A DNA stretch of 64,000 nt from Cylicocyclus nassatus (GCA_958299035.1 CATQJL010000316.1:17089676-17153675), one strand, 5' to 3'. Positions 45,851-58,258 are shown, numbered from the stretch's first letter. Numbers and translations: made by a program. The notes: a model not told the origin generated them from the sequence alone.

Positions 45851-47237
45851 AATGCTTACTTCAAACCTGCTTTCGATATCTGCTGAGCGCTTCTGAGAGG
45901 GGTGTGATGAAAAATTTTTGATGCAAAAATCTGAAAGCGTCGCTACAATAATATCGATCAGAACTTTAGCCCGTGAGCTCAAATAGGGCAACGATTACTA
46001 CCAGGACGTGCTATGGAATAAATATTTTCAATCTACTAAATGCATGTCAGTCATTACTCTTTTCAAGCGCCGGAAAGACCTCAGCCTCTATTTTTATCTC
46101 AAGCAAATCATCGAATTTTTACCTCAAAAAATTTCCGAACTTCCCTACCAAAAGCGCTTTGCAGATACCTAAAAGTGATTTGGAATCAGCATTTTGTTCT
46201 CTGTTAGATACTGCACGTCTCATATGGAAACGTCACCAATGTCCAAATATCCTTCCCTTGTAAGAATTTTGTCATAAACATCGCGTGGATGCTTTAGGCA
46301 GAACTTAGTAACCATCTTGTAGACCTTGCTCTGCTTCACCGTAAGTAACTCAAGCTGCAGCCAAGACGGGAAGAAACAAAACTAGAGTTCTTGTAAAATT
46401 GAAAAAATATTGAGACACTCCAATATTTTGCAGAAAATGCGGAGTAGCGAGCCTTAAAAAAAGCTCATTTTTCCCACTTAAGCACTACAATGCACGAATA
46501 TGGTCCAGCATGGCGGCAAGGTTTCGAAAGTGGAAAAACAGGAGAGCGAAATTTGCGGAGTGTCAGTGATGTAGCGCTAAGTGTTGTTGTATTAACTGAT
46601 GTCGTGTTGCACTGCGCTTCAGATATTGCCTATAACGACACATTTTGTGCTTTCAGTATTGAAAACATTTGATAAAAACTAGATAGGATCACAAGGAATT
46701 TAATGCTTTGTGTATATCTTCTAGACTACACGGTTTCAGGGCTTGAACTATACCGGTAGCGCAAATTTCTTGCTCTCCACGTCAGTAGTTTCCAAGAAAG
46801 CTTCATTAGAATATTCAACATCAGAGTGAGGTTTAAACTGCGAAACGATAGAATAAGAAAAAATTGAGCGAAGAAGTGCAAATTACATATGCGTCTAAGA
46901 CAAGATAAATGACAAAAGTTATCCAAACAAATGGCAACCTCATTTTCAAATTAAAGTACTCACAACGAACTTTAGAGCACGCTAGCGTCAGCCCACGTAT
47001 CATAGAGGCATGTAAAAGAGGCAAATGTATAGGACCTTGGTAATTACGCATTTTAAATAGTCTTTGAATAGTATATGATAGAGTCTACACATTAAAGTCT
47101 ACACATTCTCACTGATATTCTATTTCCATTTGTTACAGAAGTTTTAGCTAGTTCTATCACCTTTTCTTCAAAATGTGCGTAACTAGAGCAGATTGTGTTT
47201 GTTCTAAGGATTTCTGAAGTGCAAGTATTGTAGAATA
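45851..47237. other. Intronic stretch, no gene recognised
   Basis: Frames at 45973-46263 (+), 46490-46672 (+) and 46726-47051 (-) have no recognisable domain and no convincing splice signals. Confidence 0.35.
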
Positions 47238-47823
47238 CAAGGTGTCCCCAAAAATGTGCATACTGTTCGGTCGTAAATATCTCTTGCTTTGATGTCTTTC
47301 GCCGAGTGCTGGCTTCAGCTTAGATTTCCACATGGAGTGAATCATCGACCTCTCCTAATCGCTATAACATTACAGTAAGAATTTCAACAATGATTTCATT
47401 CCATTGGATCCACATTTTCCTCCGAAGAAAACCAGACTCTTATAGAAGTCAATAACTTTGAATATGAATATCCACTTTACTGTGACGCTTCTTTACCAAG
47501 TTATTCCAAGCAAGCCTGACAACTGAGTTCCCAGCATTTGTCAGAAGATTACCTCGCCAAAAAAAGTTGAAAACAGAGGTAAAAAGTTGCGCAATGGAAT
47601 CAACATGAGCAAAACTGTACTAGGCACTTTTTCAAATTTTTCAAAAAAATTTTCTCAGACGGTTATTTCACAGTAGTTCCACATGCTGATAGTTCTTACC
47701 GTGATTAGAGTAGCGAAAAGCGACCAGTGATCCTACACTATATGAGAGACTAATAAAATAGTTTTTGACTTTTCTAATAATTTCCATGTTCCGTAGTCAT
47801 TAAATGTGGGCATGATTGTAAGT

Positions 47824-49380
47824 GTCGAATATAGTTGTGCCGAACAGGTTGTTAGGTGATCCTTTTATTGTTAATACTCTTCAGCCTTACGTTTCGACGC
47901 TTTCGTCTTCATCAGAGGCCTGGAATGGTTCAAAGCTTCATCTGTAACTCCAGCCCATCAAACGTCTCCACTAGTCCTTGCCAGTTCTCGGCTCTTCCCC
48001 CAATCTAGTGCTACAAAAAATGTGATGACAAGAGACATACCAGGGAACCACCGCTTCGTTAGATGTGCGTACCGGATGTAGATGTTCGCGACGGACGACT
48101 GAGCTATACTGAGGAGTGTCACATACACAGTTATGGCTCACATAATATAAAAACGGAAGAAAGTCAGCGGTTATGGATAAGCACTCGTTTTTTGTTCATT
48201 TCTGGATTCTTTGCAGAAATCCAGAACGATTCCAAGACTTTCCTAGCCGAGATCTCTTTTTCAAGTGTTAAAATTGTGACTTTGATATCAAAGTCATCTC
48301 CACCATGCGATTCGTGCCTTTGTCTGCCAAGCGGCGAAGCCAAGCTCTTGCGCTTATCTGACAAATGCTCTTTGATGCGAATGCCGAGTGTTCTTTCTGT
48401 TTCCCCAATATAGCGTGCATTACATTTCATACATTCAAGCTGATACACCACTCCCACCTTCGCGCAGTCACCCTTTCTGCCGAACGTTCACTAACATAAT
48501 ATCATCTTGCAGCTGCGCACGAACGATGTATTTCTGTATGGCCGCGCTGATCTAATCAGAAATGGATGGCAAGCAAAGTGGAAATTTGTCATCAGCCCGA
48601 ATGCTGTTGCCATTTCTCCGATGGTGAATGTGCGGTGAAGAATGGTAACCGTTACTCAAGCTATTTGGGTAGCCAGTCTTCGTGACTCGCATCGCTCCTC
48701 CTCTCACATCTGTATCGCGGTTCTAAACATATTACCAATGACAGCACCCTTTACAGAAGCAAGACGTGCAGATTTTACATTGATGAGGATATTTTTGGGA
48801 TTTTCCTTGCGATACCATTTGACTCTTACAATGCCAGCGGTTACCTTCACTTTAGCATTGAGATAAGGCAGCCACCCATCGCGAAGTATCTCATGTGTGA
48901 GCTTGATGCACTGTGATTGCTGGTAAAGAACTGAAACACTCGACCATCTCGAACTGCGTTGAAGTTGCAACACAGCAATCATCGATGTAACGACAGTACA
49001 TCAGTGGCGTACGTGCGGACTGGTTCATCAAATCTGCTCATAAAGCATATGGCGAGAAATAGTGCTCGCCTTTGGCCCATAGCTAATCTAGGTATCTGGG
49101 AGTAATAAGTCCCAGACCATCTGAAAATGTTGCATTTTAGACATTCTTTCACTAGGGCCATCGTATGCGCTTTGCTAAGTCCAAACATGTTCATTGTTTC
49201 AGCATACCTGTCCAACTCTTTACTGACGATCAAATTCCCATCGTCCTAACCTGAACCAAATTTTTGCATGACAGACATGAAGTTCCGGCTCTTATGCTTT
49301 GGTGTTTTAGAAGTCTTGACCAAGTCAGAACGAAAGCGCCAAAGCAACCTTTCACGAAACCAGTGACAAGATTTTAAGGA
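47824..49380 (-). pseudogene. Penelope-like element, minus copy: RT and GIY-YIG endonuclease
   Basis: On the minus strand: RT blocks at 49233-48979 (KCNIFRWSGTYYSQI, LAMGQR, ICFMSR), then across a frameshift an intact catalytic YIDD (CRYIDDCCVATST, near 48990-48955). A C-terminal RT region follows (RDGWLPYLNAKVKVTAGIV, GAVIGNMFRTAIQM; 48900-48704), then a GIY-YIG endonuclease at 48457-48164 (VVYQLECMKCNARYIGETER). RT plus C-terminal GIY-YIG defines Penelope-like elements, which are distinct from LTR elements and LINEs. Frames are broken at several points, and the N-terminal half is missing or very degraded, so it is inactive. The 3' region ends near TTGTGCCGAACAGG and carries a hammerhead-like motif. 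Confidence 0.85.
47883..47921 (-). ncRNA. Hammerhead-ribozyme-like motif, minus Penelope copy
   Basis: The minus strand reads AGGCCT, CTGATGA, A, GACG-AAAG-CGTC, GAAA, CG, TA, AGGCT. This is the order of a hammerhead: stem I, the CUGAUGA core, stem II, the GAAA core, a minimal stem III, a UH cleavage site, and the closing strand of stem I (GGCCT with AGGCT, one G-U pair). There is one extra A between the core and stem II, so activity is uncertain. Penelope-like elements are known to carry hammerheads. Confidence 0.5.
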
Positions 49381-51091
49381 GCCCGTGAACTCATCTTGAA
49401 TGGTTCTGTACGTCTATCGTAAGCGACAAGGGAAGCGAATTTGTAATAATTCCGCAGAAACTGGATCGTAAAATAACTGCAGCCCACCTCGCAGACGCTA
49501 CAACGTATGCAGTGGTCTCTGAAAAAGAATATCGTGCCCAATGTAAAAAAACTTAGTGACGCATGTTCTACGATTGCCAAATCTGCCGGACTTGTTGATA
49601 GTTTCATAAGCAGATTGAAAGTGACAAATCCATCCTGTCCAGTTTTTTACAGCCTTTTGAGGACCCATAAGCTTTCCGAGCACGAAATGAACTCAATGTC
49701 AGCGGCAACTTACAAAATTAGACCAATTATTAGTTGCGTAGGGGCCCCACCGATTGGATTTCATGGTACCTAAATAAGATCGTGAATAACCAATGCACAC
49801 GAGTTTGTGGAACAGCTTCGAAACGCTAAGTTTGATTCGAGCACGGTTATTGAGTCGTTTGATGTAACGTTGTGTAACGTCTCTTTTCACTAATGTGCAG
49901 AATGACCAGGCTTTGCAAGCGTTATCGGAAATGTTGGATAGGTATGCTGATACAATGAACATGTTGGGACTTAGCAAAGCGCATACGATGGCCCTAGTGA
50001 AAGAATGTCTAAAATGCAACATTTTCAGATGGTCTGGGACTTATTACTCCCAGATACGTGGATTAGCTATGGGCCAAAGGATAGCACCAATTCTCGCCAT
50101 ATGCTTTATGAGCAGAATTATAGAGCCAGTCCTAGCACGTATGCCACTGATGTACTGTCGTTACATCATGATTGCTGTGTTGCAACTTCAACGCTTCCGA
50201 AATGGACGAGTGTTTCGGTTCTATACCAGCGATCACAACAAGCTCACACGTGAGATACTTCGCGATGGATGGCTGCCTTATCTCAATGCTCAAGTAAAGG
50301 TGACCGCTGGCATTGTAAGAGTCAAACGATATCGCAAGGAAAGCTCCAAAAATATCTTCATCAATGTAAAATCTGCACATCCTGCTCCTGTGAAGGGTGC
50401 TGTCATTGGCAATATGTTTAGAACCGCGATACAGATGTGAGAGGAGGAGCGATGCGAGTCACGAAGACTGGCTACCCAAATAGCTTGAGTAACGGTTACC
50501 ATTCTTCACCGCACATTCACCATCGGAGAAATGGCAACAACATTCGGCCTGATGACAAACTTCCACTTTGCTTGCCATTCATTTCTGATAAGATCAGCGC
50601 GGCCATACAGAAATGCACCGTTCGTGCGCAGCTGCAAGACGTTATCATGTTAGTGAACGTTCCCAATGATAATATCAAAAAAACAGCTCGTACGTAACAG
50701 GCTCTATGATCACTACTGCAGTACGGCAAAAACGAGTGCTTATCCATAACTGCTGACTTCCTTCCGTTTTTATCATTGTATGAGCTATAACTGTTTATGT
50801 GACACGATCAGTATCGCTCAGTCTCCGTTGTGAACATCCGCATTCGGTACGGACATCTAACGAAGCGGTGGTTTCTTGGTATGTCTTTTGCCATTACAAT
50901 TCTTGTAGCACTAGATTGAGGGAAGAGCTGAAAACTGGCAAGGGCTGGTAGAGACGTTTGATGGCTGGTACGGATGAAGCTTTGAACCATTTCAGGCCTC
51001 TGATGAAGACGAAAGCGTCGAAAGGTAAGGCCGAAGAGTACAGACAATAAAAGGACCACCTAACAACCTGTTCGGCACAACAATATTCGAC
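49381..51091 (+). pseudogene. Penelope-like element, plus copy: RT, GIY-YIG deleted
   Basis: Reads outward in the opposite direction to the minus copy. N-terminal fragments occur at 49400-49560 (GSEFVIIPQKLDRKITA). RT follows at 49640-49740 (CPVFYSLLRTHKLSEHEMN, YKIRPIISCVG) and 49895-50440 (KCNIFRWSGTYYSQIRGLAM, ICFMSR). The catalytic YIDD is broken by a one-base deletion at about 50168 (reads CRYI then shifts). The C-terminal RT block is intact. The GIY-YIG domain present in the minus copy is missing: homology jumps from the segment just before it to AAACGAGTGCTTATCCATAA at about 50733, a deletion of about 260 bp. The 3' region with the hammerhead-like motif is retained. Confidence 0.82.
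50994..51032 (+). ncRNA. Hammerhead-ribozyme-like motif, plus Penelope copy
   Basis: AGGCCT, CTGATGA, A, GACG-AAAG-CGTC, GAAA, GG, TA, AGGCC. Stem I (GGCCT with AGGCC) pairs perfectly, and stem II has four pairs. Same single extra A as in the minus copy. The stem I change (AGGCC against AGGCT) keeps pairing. Confidence 0.5.
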
Positions 51092-51199
51092 AGTTTTTGG
51101 CTTGATGGTTTTGTTCGGAGGCGAATTATGGCCCTGACCCTCAATGGCCTGAAATCCTTGATGGAGTTCCTACCGTAATGTTTCGGAGAAGAGGTTGAT

Positions 51200-51613
51200 G
51201 ATACGCTTCATACTGGGAATCTCCATATATACGATACTCAAAAATTGTCTGTTTGGAGACTATGTGAGCTATAGAAACACCCGCCGCTCAACCGATTGGG
51301 CTAAAAGTTTGCATACAGATGTTTTTGACCCCGTAGACGATTACAGGATACTTTTTACTAAAATTCGCTGGGCCCTTCTATCGATTTATTGATTTGTTCA
51401 CGTTTTTCTAAGAAATTGGAAGTTCATCATGTTTAATGAAGCATTTCCCCATAATCATGTAAAGAAGAGCGGTGAAGCTCATTTTCACCTCAAGATCACA
51501 AGGATGCGGTTTCGAAGCGGATGTCTCAGGGTAGGTCATCCATAAGATATAAGAGGGGGGTGGACTTGCAGTGCAAGTGACCAATGGCCTGGGCTGGACC
51601 GGGAAAGTCAACT
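51200..51613. repeat. R2-type repeat copy inserted in the palindromic element
   Basis: Shares GGGCCCTTCTATCGATTTAT (51370) with 18827 onwards and ends GGACCGGGAAAGTCAACTAG. It separates two pieces of the right arm of 47238-51724. Confidence 0.5.
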
Positions 51614-51724
51614 AGTCTAAGCTAAAGCCACCACTACAGAATGGTATCTAAAGGCCAGCGAAAGACATCAAAGCAAGAGAATTATCAACGATCAAACAAT
51701 GTGCCTATCTTCTGGTAGAGACTA

Positions 51725-52473
51725 GAAGGGGGGGGGGGAGGGAGAGCGTCCCCTTTTTCTCTGGTTCCACCACTTATAACCAGATCAGTTCTTTAGACCG
51801 ACTTTTTGCATTACAACTCCTCCTTTGAATTATATGTAGCACACAGTTGAGAAGCTGTTTTCAAGCTGCTTTATCTAATAATGGTTGAAGCGGGCTTTCA
51901 ACCTCATTTGTTATAAAGTTAAGTGCTTAAAATAATCGCATCCATTTTCAGAGTTTTATCGCATCCACTTTTTTGTCAAAAATTCGAGCTCTATGAATGG
52001 CGATTCTTCAAAAGTTAGCTATTGTATGTAACATGTATGTATTGTAAGGTGCAAGGCTGGAGACTGAACTGCAAGTTCGGTAAAGTGCAATGATTGCGGG
52101 CAAGCATGAGAATGGTTGGAGTTTCGATCTCCTCCAATGACTTTGCTTTGCAAGATAGCATTTCGAGGTTTCCTATTGGTTAATTCGTGGTTTCGTTGGG
52201 AAAATGATGTGAAGTTGCTGGTTAGCTAGTGTCTTGAAAACCCAGTTAACATAATGGTTTCGACCAAATTACTACCACTCTTGAAGTTCCAAACTAAGAT
52301 ATCGGCGCCTCAACATGGGTAGACGTTCCGGTCATTTTATGACCCATCAATTTCTTTTGAAATGTCAATCGCCAAAACTTTGCTCAAGCTTTTCTGTAAG
52401 CGTATTGCTAGAAGCATCCTATTAGCAGTTTTTGCAGAAATATCCAGCTTTTCACGCAAAAACTTACATTCTA
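51725..52473. other. Intronic stretch, no gene recognised
   Basis: A G-run lies at 51729-51738. GGAGTTTCGATCTCC at about 52119 is vaguely B-box-like but without a convincing partner A box. Confidence 0.35.
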
Positions 52474-53157
52474 CAGGGTGTCCCAAAAGCAAGTACACAC
52501 TTTTCAGTAGTTAATATCCCTCTTCCCATTGTGTCTTTTTCCTCCGTTTAAGTACCATTTACTAGAGGAGGCTTCAACTTAGATTTACAGTAATGAGCGA
52601 ATCACCGATCGATCTTCATTACTGTAGGATAACTGTAGAAACTTCGACAAGGATTTCAAGCCATTGGAAGCCATATTCTGCCTTGGGACAAAACCAAACA
52701 AGCTAAAACTCTTATACTAAGGTAATGGAAGTTGCTGATTTCAAATATGAAATTTGCACTTTACTGTGATGCTTTTTTCCAAAGTTAAGCCAGGTAAACC
52801 GTAATAACCGAATTCCCAGTATTTGTCAGAAATGTGATTACACCGTCAAAAAAGCTGAAAACACTCATAATAAGTTGTGTAATGGAATCAGCGTGCGCGA
52901 AAACCTTAAAACCAGTACACTGTCTTTCAGATTTTTTGAAAAAATTTTTGTCAGAAGGCATATTCCACAATAGTTCTACTTGCTGAAAATTTTTACCGTA
53001 ATCCTACAGTGATGAAGAGCGGTCGGTGACTCGCTCAATATTGTAAATTTAAGTTGAAGCCTCCTCTACAGAATGGTACTTAAATGGCGAAGAAAGATCC
53101 ATTGGGAAGAGAGATATTGACGATTGAAAAGTGTGTACTTACTTTTGGGACACCCTG
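52474..53157. mobile_element. TA-flanked GGTGTCC palindromic element, copy 3
   Basis: Ends CAGGGTGTCCCAAAAGCAAG and CTTACTTTTGGGACACCCTG, TA on both sides. The inverted halves pair over most of the 684 bp (for example AATATCCCTCTTCCCATTGT and its complement). The best-preserved copy of the family. Confidence 0.85.
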
Positions 53158-53237
53158 TATATTCGAGACCTTGAAGCACACCGAAAAATGATTGAAAAAC
53201 CGACAATTATTGTTTTCTATAAACGATTTTTATACTA

Positions 53238-54258
53238 TTAGGTCGGTGCAAATGTTTTGTCAGTTTTTTTCAATACATCGGCAAAAACGTTAGAAAAAAA
53301 GATAAAGAAACAATTCAAAATGTATCCGATGCAGAATTTCTTCCTCTTTCCACCTGCTGAACTGCCATTGTGATTCATTGAGTGATTGATGAGATATTTG
53401 CTAAAAATTACAACCACTCATTTTTACCATGTCCGTATTTCGCTAATTTTCAAAATTTTTGTATGAGACTTTCGAAGGAGCCCTAAAACCAGCAGATAGG
53501 GCCAATCTTTTGCCGACTGATGCAATTTTTTGTAACCCTATTGCTTGTCTTTCAGAATTTCTACGATTTATTTTTTGAAGTGACCAAATTTTACATTCAG
53601 CCTATTTTAACCTCATAGCACATAAAATATTGAAACACTTCAGTCACCATTCGATGCAACTTTTTTCCTCTTTCTAACACTTGTCTTTTGTTGGCGAGAC
53701 AGGCGAAATTTGTGGGGAGAATCGCAGTATTTCCCAATTTGAGGAGTGCGCACTGACGTGACCTATATTTCAAAAACTTCATAATTTGAAGCGGAAATCG
53801 CTCATTTACTTTGTAATGGTAGCGGTAGTATTAATCGATTGTTGAAACCCCAATTTTCTGTAGTTTTTGCAGTGTTTGATGCAATAACAGGTTATGCGTT
53901 TTTTCCAAAACACAAGACTTTTGGAAAATTATTTAGCAAAATTCTGAAAAGCAGCTGAAAAAAAGAAAAAAATTGCATAAGTTGGCAAAAGGTTTGCCCT
54001 ATCTGCTGGTTATTGAAAATTCTCCGAAAATCTCATAAAAGGATTTTGAAAATTAGCGAAAATTGGGCATGATAAAAACGAGTGGTTGTAATTTCCAGCA
54101 AATATCTCGTAAGTCTCGCAACGAAACACAATGGAAATTTAGCAGCTGAAAAGAGAAGGAAATTTTGCATCAGATACATTTTGAAGTGTTTGTTTATGTT
54201 CATTCTAATGGTTTGCCGATGGATTGATAAAAGTGACAAAACTTTTGCACCGACCTAA
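53238..54258. mobile_element. Mariner-like palindrome, TTAGGTCGGTGCAAATG ends
   Basis: 1,021 bp. Ends TTAGGTCGGTGCAAATGTTT and ACAAAACTTTTGCACCGACC then TAA, flanked by TA. Inner blocks AAAATGTATCCGATGCAGAA and its complement lie near both ends. Remnants of a relative lie at about 55210-55690 and 58370-58730 (right end GCACCGACCTAA). Confidence 0.8.
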
Positions 54259-55764
54259 TATTTCGTACTGTCGTCTTGCGGCTACAAGAAAGGTCACTCG
54301 TCATTTATAACAACAGGCTTTGAAGGAAATTATGAATTTCCAAAAATAATATTTTAGCAAACACACCTTTTTTGCTTGTTAATTCATATTTTTCTGCCCT
54401 TTTGTCATGCGAGTACAAATCAAATGTGCACTGCATTGCGAAAGGTTTCTTGCTTTTGAAGGTTTTTACCGCATTCAAAAATGTGGATTTCCAGAAAGTC
54501 ATAGTTTGAATTGAAAATTTGCAAAACGGCCTTTAATTTCGCATCAACCTAGAAATACCACCCCTGATTTGCGCTGTTGAGAATAACAAGAGGAGAGGTG
54601 ATGGATGATATCTATGCCAAAAAGACTTCGGGTACATTTCTGAAAATTCAGAAGACAATGATCAATTTGACTCTTCTTTTCATGTGTATTCTTTAATTGT
54701 GCACGTTCAAATGCTTACTCGTTCGAACCGTATTTCTTGCTACATTCGTTAATTAACGTACGTATTATTATTATTTTAAAAGAGAAATCTTGCGTATAAT
54801 TGCGGACTGCCGGTCTTTTTTCCGCACTTTCGCCTCAGTCCTCGCAGACTTATTGCAATGGCTAGAAAAGATGTAAAAATTGGTGAATCGTCCGTCTACA
54901 AGTCGTCTACAATTAGTTGTTCTCATCATCATCCTACTTTTCGTGTGGTCGCCATTGCGATCTTTGTTTTCAGATGACAGCGAAAATTTGCCACTGCACA
55001 GTCGATCCACTCCGTCCACTCCGTGTAAAAGAAGCACCAGACATATGGGACTAGCTTATCAGCTTATAACGTGTTCAAAACAGCCAAGACGGTCTCGTAT
55101 AATTTGAGAGCGTGAGGAAACGCTGAAGCTTACTAGCTGTTTGAAACTTACCGACTTTTGAATTAGTTGACCAATGTCTAAAATCTGTAAATTTTGGCAA
55201 TTTTTGAGTTAACTCAAAATCTCACAGTAAATGTATCCGTTGCAGAATTTTTTTCCAGCTGCAGTAGTCGGTAGAATTCGCTGAATATATGCTGAGATAA
55301 TCGTTGGAGTTTACAACCATTTAGTTGATTTGACGTTTTTAACTGAGATAATTTTGGAAAGCTTGCTGGCCAATAGAAGGAGCGAACCTTTTGCTCTGAA
55401 ACGATTTTTTGTAGCTATTGGTTTGTCTTTCAAAATTTCTAGAAAATGTTTTTTGAAGCGACGGGGTTTTATGTTAGGTGGGTTCGGAAGTTTGTGCCGT
55501 TTCTCAGGCCTATGCTGAAATCATTCAAAATAGCAATAGACAAACATTCTAAAAAGTGTTCTATGCAGATCTTCCTTTTTTCAGCAATAATATTTTGTAC
55601 GGATTCCTTCAATGCTCTTTCGAATAATCGCCAAATCTCCAACCCATGCATTTCACGCGCCCTAAATTGCTATTAATTGAAATTTTCGTCTTGGACTTTT
55701 GAAAAAGCTTCGACAAGATAGAGTAAACAAAATGCTACAAAACCCAAGTTTATTGGCATAAATA
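54259..55764. other. Intronic stretch with mariner-like remnants
   Basis: A palindrome-like fragment related to 53238-54258 lies at 55210-55690. A frame at 54880-55107 (+) encodes a hydrophobic N-terminal segment (LVVLIIILLFVW), but there is no other support for a gene. Confidence 0.4.
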
Positions 55765-56258
55765 TTAGTCGTCAAGAAAATAATGCCGTTTTTTTTCGGT
55801 TTTCAGGTAAAATTGATATATCTCGAAAACTAGGACATATCCGAGGCCAAAACTTTATGCTTAAAGTTGAGAAGCTTTGTAGTATACAATAACATGTGTG
55901 GAAGGGTCCCAGTACGACTAGGGGCGGAGTTTGCCATTTTCATTTTTTAATTTTTTCTTGGTTTCTAAACATGGAAAAAATATAGCAAGTGTACCTATGG
56001 ATAAGTGCTTGTGTCTATTACATGCGGGGGCAAGTGAGAGGTTCGCAAGATTTTTTAGGGCGAAAATCCAGTTTTTGGCATCACGAGTTGCTCATATGTT
56101 TTGGCTCTGAACTTTGCGTAAACAACAGCTTATGCCAATATTCGGATGTCATCTTGAAGAACTTCCTTTGCCCTATCGAATGGTACCCCTCAAATATTTT
56201 TCAGGAATTGTCTTATGGCTTTGCTATGAAAAACGACATTATTTTCTTGACAACCTAA
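55765..56258. mobile_element. Mariner-like element, 494 bp
   Basis: Ends TTAGTCGTCAAGAAAATAAT and ATTATTTTCTTGACAACCTA then A, flanked by TA. Related by its ends to 57478-58258. Confidence 0.75.
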
Positions 56259-57477
56259 TAGTTGAGATTTCAGTATTCTTAAAAACAAGTTTTCTACTTC
56301 ACATTTGCGAAGTCGTAAATATACATACGCTCTAAGCGCTATGAAATTTTCGCAAATAATTCCCAAAAACCGAATTTAATTAAGCATAATTCTCAACAAA
56401 CAAATGGGTTTTTACCGCTTCGAAATATTGATTTTTGAAATCTTCGGTTGTAGCAATAATTTTGAAAAATTTGAAAAGCCAACTATCAATAAAAAAAACT
56501 CCATTGCTTTGCATGTTTACTCCATCTAATATTAAAGCGAATTCAAGAAGTTCAGGACGAAAATTTGAAAAATAGCAAGAGCTTGTAAGAACTAGGGGTT
56601 GAAGATTCTAACGATTTTCCAAGCAAACATAAAAAGAATCCGAACAAAAACTTCACTGGTGGAAGAGGAAAATTCAGTATGAAACTACTTAAAGTGTTTT
56701 TTCTATCTTTATTCTGGATAATTTGAGAATATGTAGGTGCAGAAAACGGCACGAACTTCCGGACCGATATAACCTAATCAAACCTTATGAAACTCAAAGT
56801 AAACAGTGTAGGTAACCAAATCAGGGCCAAATTCTAAAGGGTTTGAAATGCACAGTAAATTGAAAATTCCAATTTCTTTCAAAAACTCCTACGAACCCCT
56901 AAGTTGTTCAAGGATATTCTCTGTGTGAAATTTGTCATGCAGAGTTTTTCCTTTTTCCTTTCCTTTTACTTTTCCCATAACTAGGAATCGAAAAAACTAA
57001 CTTTTTGGGAATTCCATAATGCTTAGCGGTTCCCACTTGAAGAAATTCATACTACTAGCCTTTTTGCAAGCCGCACCACAGATTTTCAACCTTTTACAAA
57101 GGTTAGTCCTCAGGAAAAATCGAGTACAACTTTTTTTCCAGACTTTTTATTATGACACTGATCAGTCTCGAAAAGTATTCTTGTATAAGGTTGCAAATCT
57201 GTGGTGATGCTTGGAAAGGTTTTTAGTAAAGATCTTTAGTGGAACCTATCAAGCACTTCGAAAAAATACCAGAAAGTTTTCGTTTTTTCGATTCCTAGTC
57301 ATGAAAAAATCAGCAACAATGCGTATGCATATTTCATGTGCATGGAGTCTTTGTGAACGAGCTAGGCTTTTGGAAGAAAGATATAATTTTTTCTCGATGT
57401 GCCGAGCATTTGATAACCTTCAGATGTCGGCTTTGAATTACACGTATTTCGAACCCGGTGCGATAAACTATCTTGTA
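56259..57477. other. Intronic stretch with an internal palindrome
   Basis: ACTAGGAATCGAAAAAACTA near 56982 and TTTTCGATTCCTAGTCATGA near 57284 are inverted, as are CACCACAGATTTTCAACC (57071) and AAGGTTGCAAATCTGTGGTG (57188). Another inverted-repeat element whose ends I could not fix. AACTTCCGGACCGATATAAC at 56753 looks like a further element end. Confidence 0.45.
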
Positions 57478-58258
57478 TCAGGTTGCTAATAAAATAGCGT
57501 CGTTTTTCATTTGCTTCGGCTCCGCAAATGGGCACTTCCCAAATTTTGCATGAGGGGTACTGTTCGATAGAACAAAACGAGCGCTACAAGCCCACATTCA
57601 TGCTTCCGCGTCTAGGTGTTCTATAAAGTTGAAACAAAATTTAAAAGTTTTCCTGACTAAAAACTGAAAATCGAAAATTTTCGCGCTTTTCGCAAAACAG
57701 TGCTGGGCCAACTTAAAGTAGGTAATTCTATATTATGTGCCTTTGTAAGTATGATTGTAAATTCTAGCTTTTTCGAGCGCTAGTTTTCGAGAAGTTTTGT
57801 TTTTAGCGGAAAACCGCAAAGGAGCTAAATTCAAATTTCTTATAGCGCTTGAACAAGCCTAAAAATTTGTAGCCAAATAAAGGACTTGAAGTATAGAATT
57901 GTCAATGTCAGAACGGCCCAGCACTGCCTTGAGAAAAACAGGAAATTTCCGATTTCTCTGTTTCTAGTCAAGCAAAAGATACAGCAGCAGTATATATGAG
58001 TGATAGCACCCATGTGTGCGAATGGGAGGTCCGCTCTGAAAGTTTTCAAAAGGAGATCCGAATTTTTCGAATTTTTGGGCAACTAAAGCTTTCTAAAGTT
58101 TGATTTCTAACTTCACGGGGAACAACCTTGGCCCGGAACCATCAGCACTTTTGTAGAAACTGCTTTGCCTATCGAACAGTACCCTTGTTCTTAGGATTCG
58201 CCTTATTGCGGTGCCATAGCAAGCAAATAAAAACGACATTATTTTTTTGACAACCTGA
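57478..58258. mobile_element. Mariner-like element, 781 bp
   Basis: Ends TCAGGTTGCTAATAAAATAG and ATTATTTTTTTGACAACCTG then A, flanked by TA. Internal CTCATTTGC/GCAAATG-type inverted motifs. No transposase. Confidence 0.65.

Larger units (their letters stand above)
47238..51724. mobile_element. TA-flanked GGTGTCC palindromic element, copy 2, split by two insertions
   Basis: The left arm (47238 to about 47750) starts CAAGGTGTCCCCAAAAATGT. Its inverted partner is found in pieces: 51092-51199 (a GTTCGGAGGCGAATTATGG-like block pairing with about 47400-47440) and 51614-51724 (AAGACATCAAAGCAAGAGA pairing with 47280-47300). Between the pieces lie the Penelope-like pair (47824-51091) and a short R2-type copy (51200-51613). 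Homologous to 52474-53157 and 13822-14493. Confidence 0.65.

Noticed and set aside
52076..52140. tRNA-like B box (TTTCGATCTCC)
   Set aside because: No A box at the right distance and no cloverleaf.
54880..55107. Small protein with a hydrophobic segment (LVVLIIILLFVW)
   Set aside because: Unsupported by domain, conservation or splice structure; the overlapping frame on the other strand is equally long.
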